DNA from: Halichoerus grypus
Lineage: Eukaryota; Chordata; Mammalia; Carnivora; Phocidae
Reading direction: 5' to 3'
Assembly (NCBI RefSeq): GCF_964656455.1
Contig: NC_135723.1
Span: 124,001 to 188,000, forward strand
DNA: 64,000 bases
The notes below the pieces were generated by a model. It saw nothing but the letters and a program-made list of their open reading frames with translations. It was not told the DNA's origin and ran no database searches. Each line of letters opens with the position of its first letter. Position 1 is the first letter of the stretch. Shown piece by piece: positions 58,196-64,000 of the stretch. The position numbers and the translations under genes are program-made.

Positions 58196-58920
58196 TCGGC
58201 CTGTTGCGTGTCCGCGTTCTGGGAGGGGCTGAGGGCCGCCCGCCCGGCCCGCGCGGGGGTGCGTGCGTCTGTGGAGTGAGGTGCCCGGAGCCCACCGCGT
58301 GCCGGGACCTACGGTTCCTCTTGTGTTCTGGCAGGTGCCAGGTAGCAGCAGCCTGGCATGGCGGCTGCACCAAGGAGACCACTGGCCCCGGGTGGTGGCA
58401 GATGGCCCCTCTTGTCCCCTAGGCTGCAAAGGCAGGCCTCGCCAGCCCTGATTCTCTGCCCCCGAGCTGCGGAGGATCCAGGAGTCCCCTGTTGCAGACT
58501 CTGAGGCCAGCGGTGGGCTTGTCCTCAGATGCGGGGACGCCCGGGGTGTGGGGCTCGGTACCACCTCACCCTGCCCACCCTGGGGCTGCAGGGACGGCAG
58601 AGGACAGCCCATCTGAGGGAAGCGGCCGTGAAGTGGTGTCCTCGCTGCAGTCCCCGCTCACTGGGGAGAGCTGGGTCACCCCAGGCACCCCGATTCTAGA
58701 GCGAGGTTACCAGGTGGTGGTTCGGTTCTTGGCGTCACCATAGGGGGCCTGTTAGAAGTTACCTGATAGCCCGGCTTGGGGACCAGACTCCTGCCCTTGG
58801 TTCCTGGGGCCCTCTCACCTAATAGGGGTGGGCAGCAGGGGCCGCATGCCCTGGGGCAAGGTTTGTGGAACCCCTAGCTCAAGGACTTGGAGCCGGGCAT
58901 GCCGGGGCCATACCAGACTC
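58196..58920. other. Short intergenic spacer between convergent DBNL and PGAM2
   Basis: About 0.7 kb of GC-rich single-copy sequence separates the inferred DBNL and PGAM2 poly(A) regions. A possible degraded MER5-type fragment lies near 58720-58790. No coding signal is seen. Confidence 0.5.
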
Positions 58921-58941
58921 GAGGTGGTAGGTGGAGGTGCC

Positions 58942-58947
58942 TTTATT
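58942..58947 (-). terminator. PGAM2: PGAM2 poly(A) signal AATAAA
   Basis: The minus strand reads GGCAATAAAGG, beginning only 16 bases after the stop codon. This gives an unusually short 3'UTR, with cleavage expected near 58920-58930. Confidence 0.88.
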
Positions 58948-58963
58948 GCCAGAAGCCCACCCT

Positions 58964-59130
58964 TCACTTGGCCTTGCCCTGGGCGGCCACAGCCTCCATG
59001 GCCTTCCTCACGGTTTCCTCATCACCCAGGAACCGCATGGGCTTGGTGGGCTTCAGCGCCTGGTCCAGCTCGTACACGATGGGGATCCCCGTGGGCAGGT
59101 TCAGCTCCATGATGGCCTGGTCCGACATCC
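58964..59130 (-). CDS. PGAM2: PGAM2 coding exon 3 and stop
   Basis: Codons 199-253, [10 protein letters not shown]... to AAQGKAK and TGA at 58966-58964. The acceptor is GGTCCAG|GG. The flexible C-terminal tail that closes over the active site in this family is complete. Confidence 0.95.
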
Positions 59131-61274
59131 CTGGACCGGGGGAACAGGGTCCTTAGTCCCCTCGGCCAGTCCGCCAGGCAGCTTCCCGCCCTCACATTCA
59201 GCAGGCCCCGTGACCTTTATGGGCCACAGAGCCGGGCCAGCCAGGCAGCAGCCCCCCCCCCCCCCCCCAGTGAGCGCCCCGCACAGATGCCCCTGGAGAA
59301 GGTCGAGCCGGTAGTGAGAGACCGAGTGGCCTGCAGAAATAGCCGTGGCAAACCGGGACCTCGTGCCCCCAACCAGGAACCACTGGGACCTGGGGCCACG
59401 CCATTGGGTCTTTTCTGTTTGGTTTCTAGAGCGTTCTAAATTCTAGCCATCAGGAGCAGGGGTGCTCCTGACCATTGGGGGTGGAGGGACAGCGAGAAGG
59501 GCTTCCTGTGACCAGGGTGGAGGGGAGGCTCTGTGGGTGGAAAGGGCAAGGTTTCCCAGGGAAACCTGACCCTGCCGGCCTTCGCAGCCCCTGGCCTGGA
59601 ATAGCAGCTCGACCTTTGCAGCTCCGACACCCCCCACCCCCCACCCCAGCCAGTTCTCCAGGCAGTGGGAGACTGCAGTGACGCTGGCCTCCACGCTTCT
59701 CTCCCAGACCCGGCCCCTGGAAGGGAGGGGCACGAGGTGGTCTTGGGGAGGGTGGACTGGGGCTGGGCAGGCCTCGGGGGCCCGCCTGTCTGTGTTCTGG
59801 CCAGCTACCCACTGACCCCCAGAGCGGGGGGCTTGGGGCTCCCCACCTACCGGCCTTCTTCCCCTTTCCACAGTCCCGAGAAGCTTGAAGGCCGTTCCGA
59901 GGCTCAGGCTCCCGAGGATCTGTATGTCTAAGGGAGCCCAGTGGAGATGCATGCCCCGAGCTCCTTAGTGGGAACCCAGCTACAGGCCGGTCGAGGACTG
60001 CTCCACCCCAGCACTCTCTTAACTGGTCTTACCTTTTCCGTGCGTGGGTGTGAGCTGGGGTCCCCTGCCCTGGGCCTCATGAGCGCCCCCCGCCTGACCC
60101 CAGAGAGGGTGGTTGAGACCCAGCGAGTGGTGTGACTTGACCGGGGCCACACAGCAAATGGATCTGGAGCCAGACGGCCCTGCCTTGACCCCGGGCGGCC
60201 TTGGGCACGGCCTTCCCATCTTTCCCAGGTTTGTGGCCAGGAAGCCAGGCCAGCCCCAGGCCTCTGGACCCCGGGTCGGAGCAGCAGATGTTTCCACCCA
60301 CAACCTCCAGAAGGAAGCTCGTATGTAATGTCCCAGTACATAAACAAGTGAAACAAAAATTTTACAAAGTGGGTTTTTTAAGTGGTTTCTCAGTTCTCCC
60401 AGTTCAGTTTGAACTCTGACCCTGAGTGCTCATGTGTGCAGAGCTGCCTAGGCAGGGGGCTTGTAGCTGAGATGAGCATTTGGGGGCCAACTGGTTCAAG
60501 GGCATGTGCCCCGTCCGCCCCCCCAACCTGCTTCCGCCCACACCCCCTGCAAGGATGGGCCTCACCTTCCAGGTGCTTGACAATGCCCCGCAGGCTGTTC
60601 CCGTGGGCCGCAATGAGCACTCTCTTGCCAGCCTTGATCTGGGGGGCGATGTCCTCGTTCCAGAAGGGCAGGGCCCGGGCGATGGTGTCCTTGAGGCTCT
60701 CGCAGGTGGGCAGTTCTCCGGGCTTCAGGCCTGCGTACCGCCGCTCCTGGGGGCGTCCACAATGCTGTTCCCTCCCCAGGAAGCCAGCCCCCCCCCCGCC
60801 CGGGCTGCCATCCCCAAGGCCCTGCCCCTAGACCCTCCCCTGATGCCCCAAGCAGCCCACCTTGCTGATGGAGTTGTAGTAGGGGTGCTTCTCATCCATG
60901 GGGGGCGGCGGGATGTCGAAGGAGCGCCTCCAGATCTTCACCTGCTCCTCCCCGTGCTTGGCGGCCGTCTCGGCCTTGTTGAGGCCCGTGAGGCCCCCGT
61001 AGTGCCTCTCGTTGAGGCGCCAGGTACGCACCACGGGCAGCCACATCTGGTCCGTGCCATCCAGGATGGTCCAGAGGGTGTGGATGGCTCGCTTCAGCAC
61101 CGACGTGTAGCAGATGTCGAACTCCATCTTGGCATCCTTGATGGCCTGGGCGCCCCTCTTGGCCTCCTGGGCCCCCTTCTCGCTCAGCTCTGCGTCGAAC
61201 CAGCCACAGAAGCGGTTCTCCTGGTTCCAGGTGCTCTCGCCATGCCGGACCATCACGAGGCGGTGGGTGGACAT
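58964..61274 (-). CDS. PGAM2: PGAM2, muscle phosphoglycerate mutase, 3 coding exons
   Basis: Coding exons on the minus strand are 61274-60861 (138 codons), 60746-60566 (60 codons plus 1 base) and 59130-58964 (2 bases plus 54 codons plus TGA), giving 253 residues, exactly the family length. The enzyme interconverts 3- and 2-phosphoglycerate in glycolysis in the cytosol, as a dimer. Visible active-site features are the RHGES phosphohistidine motif (His11), Glu89 in RLNERHYGG, Lys100, and the second catalytic His186 in AAHGNS. Isoform-specific positions (STHRLVMV start, ending QGKAK) fit the muscle form rather than PGAM1. All introns are GT-AG; intron 1 is only 114 bp and intron 2 is 1,435 bp. 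The intact, intron-bearing structure excludes a processed pseudogene, of which PGAM1 has many. It is convergent with DBNL. Confidence 0.97.
59131..60565 (-). other. PGAM2 intron 2 (C17 run, MIR remnant)
   Basis: This intron contains a run of 17 C at 59252-59268 and, at about 60100-60190 on the plus strand, a degraded MIR core (GTGACTTG...CACACAGC...). No exon-like sequence other than flanking PGAM2 was recognised. Confidence 0.6.
60566..60746 (-). CDS. PGAM2: PGAM2 coding exon 2
   Basis: Codons 139-198 plus one base, [10 protein letters not shown]... through [11 protein letters not shown] to KHLE. It carries the proton-handling His186. The acceptor is CCCAG|GAG and the donor is GAAG|GTGAGG. 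Confidence 0.95.
60861..61274 (-). CDS. PGAM2: PGAM2 coding exon 1
   Basis: Codons 1-138, from [14 protein letters not shown] to ...NSISK, ending at the donor GTGGGC. The start chosen is the ATG at 61274. An in-frame upstream ATG at 61331 sits about 5 bases below the TATA box and should lie upstream of the transcript start. Confidence 0.96.
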
Positions 61275-61480
61275 GGTGGTGCTGGGGACCGCGGCGGGCT
61301 GCGGACGGGGACAGCGGCCTCCCAGGTGCACCCAGTTTTATAACAGTCTGTCCCCAGCCCCCACCCTGGCCAACTGCCAGTCAGCATTCCAGGCGGGACG
61401 GGCGGCGGCAGGTGGCCAGTAGCAAAGCTGGGGGGAGGGCAGGCCCGGAGCCGGCCTTAAAATAGCCCAGCAGCCACCAG
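61275..61480 (-). promoter_or_regulatory. PGAM2: PGAM2 muscle-type promoter with TATA box
   Basis: The minus strand has TATAAAA at 61342-61336, which places the transcript start near 61305-61312. Upstream are E-boxes CAGGTG (61409-61414) and CAACTG (61371-61376), a CATTCC M-CAT-like site (61385-61390), and an AT-rich element CTATTTTAAG (61465-61456) that matches the MEF2 consensus at 9 of 10 positions. That element lies about 150 bp upstream of the predicted start. A MEF2 site at about that distance is known for the human muscle PGAM promoter. The TATA box is seen directly; factor binding is inferred. Confidence 0.7.
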
Positions 61481-63191
61481 CGCCTGGGCCGGGAGGGGCT
61501 GCGCGCAGGACCGGGCACGAAGGGCAGGCGTCTGAGACATGCCCGAGGGGGGCTGCCAGGAGCAGCGCGGATCTCCGAGCACGGCTCCTCTGTCCGGGCA
61601 GGAGGGCTGACGCTGCGGCCTCAGGCAGAGGCGCGTTCCCAGGGCCTTTCTGCTGGTCCTCGTCCACGCGACTGGGGGCGAGCCTGCGTTCCCCGAAGGG
61701 AGCCGGCCTGTGTGAAGGGGAGCCCGGGGGTGTGTGCGCAGCGCCTGTCTGCCCACGTACACATGTATGTGTGCACCCGTGTGCGGGCACACGCAGGAGC
61801 GGTGTGTTCCGTGTATACACGCGTGTCCGTGTCTGTCACTTGTTGCGTGTGCAAATGCGCATGCCTGTGAGCTGCCAGGAGGTTCCCCAGGGGCTCTGCT
61901 CTGCTCAGCGGGGCGTGAGGGCTGCGTGGGGGCTTCCCTCCCCAGCTCCCTCTGCCCTGCCCGCAGGGTGAGTCCTAAGGGAGCCTGTGGCACATGGCCA
62001 GGCTGGGAGGGACCGTGACGTCACCTCTGCTAGTCCCCTCAAGGGACAGAAGGGAGTGAAAGGTCAGGTCGCTGTGGGCAGGGTCAGGGGAGAGGGTGGG
62101 GGCCGTAGCCCTGGGGCGGGCGGTCCGGGCCTGCGGGAGAGGGCACGAGGCAGTAGGGTGGGCAGGGGCCTGGGCTGAGCCGGGCAGAGCTGTTTCCAGG
62201 ACCACCGGGGGAGATGGAGGGGTGGGGCCAGAGGGGAGCAGGGGTGCTGCCACACTGTCCCACCCAACCCGCCCTCACCCAAGCCAGGCTTGCCCCTCCC
62301 CACTGAAACCACCTTTCAAAGACAGAGAAATCCGGAGTCATGCCCCCAGAGGTACTGGTTGTTGGGTTCATGCCCAGCTCAGCAGGAGCACCCCAAGGGG
62401 CCGAGGTTGATGCTGGGGGACCAGCCTCTGCATTCAGATTTTGGGGGATGAAGGCCACTGGGGCAGAAGCTGCGCTCTCATGAGGGAGCCTGCCCAGGGT
62501 CCCCTACACCTCCTCCCACCCCACTGCCCTAGCGACCACACCCTTACCCTCTCACGCTCCTGGAAATGGAACAGGGTGGGCGGGAGGCCAGCAGAGGGGT
62601 CAGCTGCTACACCGAGACCTGGACCTGAGTGTGCGAAGCCCTGACCTCTCTCCCTCCAGCCTTGCTGTCCACCCAGGGGACAGCCTCCCAGCTCTGGGCC
62701 CCTAAGATGGGGGCTCCACACCCCAAGGCCACCCTCCTAGCAGCGCCACACGCAGACCTTGCTGCTCCAGCTCTGCCCTTGTTAGAGCCACACCTCCTAA
62801 TAAGGTCTACTTTTTGTTCCCTTGGCCACTAATCAGGCCCTGGGGGCCCAGCAGACAGCCAGGCAGGAAGCTCCTGCTCAGTGGGGGACAAGGATGATAC
62901 AAGCAACTCAACAAGCTCTTCTCCTTCATCCCAGCTAGCAGGAACGAGTAAAAGGGGATAGGGAGAGATGGGAGAGCAGAAGGGGGCAGAGACGGCCCCT
63001 TGGAGGTGCAGCGGAAAGCAAAGGACTTGCCAGGACGAGTTCTGGGGGAGAGCACTCCAGCCAGAGGGGCAGCAAAGAACCAGTCCCCACAGGAGAGCAG
63101 ACGTGTGGGTGGCAGAGGGCACGAGGGGCTGGGCTCTGCGTCCTGATGCAGATCACTGGAGAGCTTGAAGCATGGCTTCAAGAATTTTATC
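61481..63191. other. Region upstream of PGAM2, no gene recognised
   Basis: GC-rich, with a GTGTGC-type alternating tract. The next gene in the conserved mammalian order (POLM) is not visible in the window. Confidence 0.5.
61728..61862. repeat. Degenerate GTGTGC/CACACG alternating purine-pyrimidine region
   Basis: Repeated GTGTG/CACAC blocks (GTGTGTGCGCAGC, ACACATGTATGTGTGC, CACACGCAGG) lie upstream of PGAM2. Potential Z-DNA former; no gene. Confidence 0.55.
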
Positions 63192-63375
63192 TTTTTTTTT
63201 TAAGATTTCATTTATTTGACAGAGAGAGTGAGAGAGCATGAGCAGGGCAGAGGGAGAAGGAGAAACAGGCTCCCCACTGAGCAAGGAGGCCGACGTGGGG
63301 CTCGATCCTGAGGACCCTGAGATCATGACCTGAGCTGAAGGCAGACGCTTAACTGACTGAGCCACCAGGTGCCCC
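63192..63375 (-). mobile_element. Can-SINE, antisense
   Basis: TTAAGATTTCATTTATTTGACAGAGAG to GAGCCACCAGGTGCCCC, next to antisense L1. Confidence 0.9.
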
Positions 63376-64000
63376 TGATGATGTAGACATTCTAACACTA
63401 TTAATTCTTCCAAGCCATGAGCATGGAAGATCTTTCCACCTATGTGTGTCTTCAGTTTCTTTCATCAATAGCTTAGTTTTCAGTGTACAGATCTTTCAAC
63501 CCCTTGGTTAAGTTTATTCCTAGGTATTCTATTATTTTTTGGTGACATCATTCATGGGATTGTTTTCTTAATTTCTCTGAAAGGTCATTGTCAGCACGTA
63601 GCAACACAACTGATTTTTTTATATGGATTTTGCCTCCTGCAGCTTTATTGAATTCATTTATCAGTTCTAACAGGCTTTTTGTGGACCCTTTAATGTTTTC
63701 CATGTATAAGATCATGTCATCTCCAAATAGAGACAGTTTTACTTCTTCCTTTCCAATTTGGATGCCTTTTATTTCCTTTTCTTGTCCCATTGCTGGCTAA
63801 GACTTCTAGTACTACGTCAGATAGAAGCGGTGAGAGTGGGCATTCTTGTCTTGTTCCTGACCTTAAAGGGAAAGCCTTTCACTGCTGAGTATGATTAGAG
63901 GTAGGCTTATCATACAAGGCCTTTCCTGTGTTGAGGTATGTTCGTTCTGTACCCACTTTGAGGGGTTTTTAATCCTAAATGGATGTTGAATTTTGGCAGA
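63376..64000 (-). mobile_element. Antisense L1 ORF2, running off the window
   Basis: The minus strand reads ORF2 reverse transcriptase text ([21 protein letters not shown]) at about 63790-63548, interrupted by stops. The FADD-type motif is FGDD here. Confidence 0.85.

Noticed and set aside
61272..61331. Upstream in-frame ATG that would lengthen PGAM2 by 19 residues
   Set aside because: It lies only about 5 bases downstream of the TATA box, above the expected transcript start. The family N-terminus begins at the ATG at 61274.

Overview
The window is nuclear DNA of a carnivoran mammal. Its interspersed repeats are dominated by tRNA-derived Can-SINE (SINEC) copies, with a head reading GGGGCGCCTGGGTGGCTCAG, a CT-rich body and an AATAAA-rich A-tail. 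These occur in both orientations and more than 30 times, next to carnivore-type LINE-1. The SINE subtypes, with CTTGTGTTCCCTCTCTCGCTGTG or CCTCCCCCCTCTCATGTGCTCTC bodies, suggest an arctoid (bear, pinniped or mustelid line). I cannot fix the species.

Layout. Bases 1-29,700 are AT-rich and hold essentially no genes. They are L1 on L1, with SINEs and a few old ERVL-MaLR LTR remnants. The clearest structure is a multi-level nest at 7,759-18,109. An old antisense L1 carries a 5'-truncated sense L1 (L1-B). L1-B in turn carries a full-length sense L1 (L1-A, 10,098-16,711), which is itself broken by three SINEs. Target-site duplications (TSDs) support the levels. A 200-base N gap lies at 2,786-2,985.

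From about 30 kb the sequence becomes GC-rich. A CpG island at about 30.85-32.1 kb has no gene I can name, although it contains promoter-like and splice-donor-like signals on both strands. From 32 to 45.8 kb I see no convincing exons, only SINEs, MIR, L2 and MLT1 pieces.

Two real protein genes are resolved exon by exon. DBNL (drebrin-like, HIP-55/mAbp1) lies on the + strand at 46,423-57,277 in 13 coding exons (419 codons plus stop), driven from a CpG-island promoter with a (CGG)10 tract in its 5'UTR. PGAM2 (muscle phosphoglycerate mutase) lies on the - strand at 58,964-61,274 in three coding exons (253 codons plus stop), with a TATA box and muscle-type promoter motifs. The two genes are tail to tail, about 0.7 kb apart between inferred poly(A) sites. 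This matches the mammalian DBNL-PGAM2 neighbourhood (human 7p13). DBNL links actin to endocytosis and antigen-receptor signalling; PGAM2 is glycolytic. Their adjacency is conserved synteny, not a shared pathway.

I found no CRISPR array, no convincing tRNA or rRNA gene and no exotic new system. The observations most worth a second look are the unassigned CpG-island locus with a nearby 3'UTR-like segment, the absence of the second tyrosine motif and the GC-AG intron in DBNL, and the nested L1/SINE archaeology.
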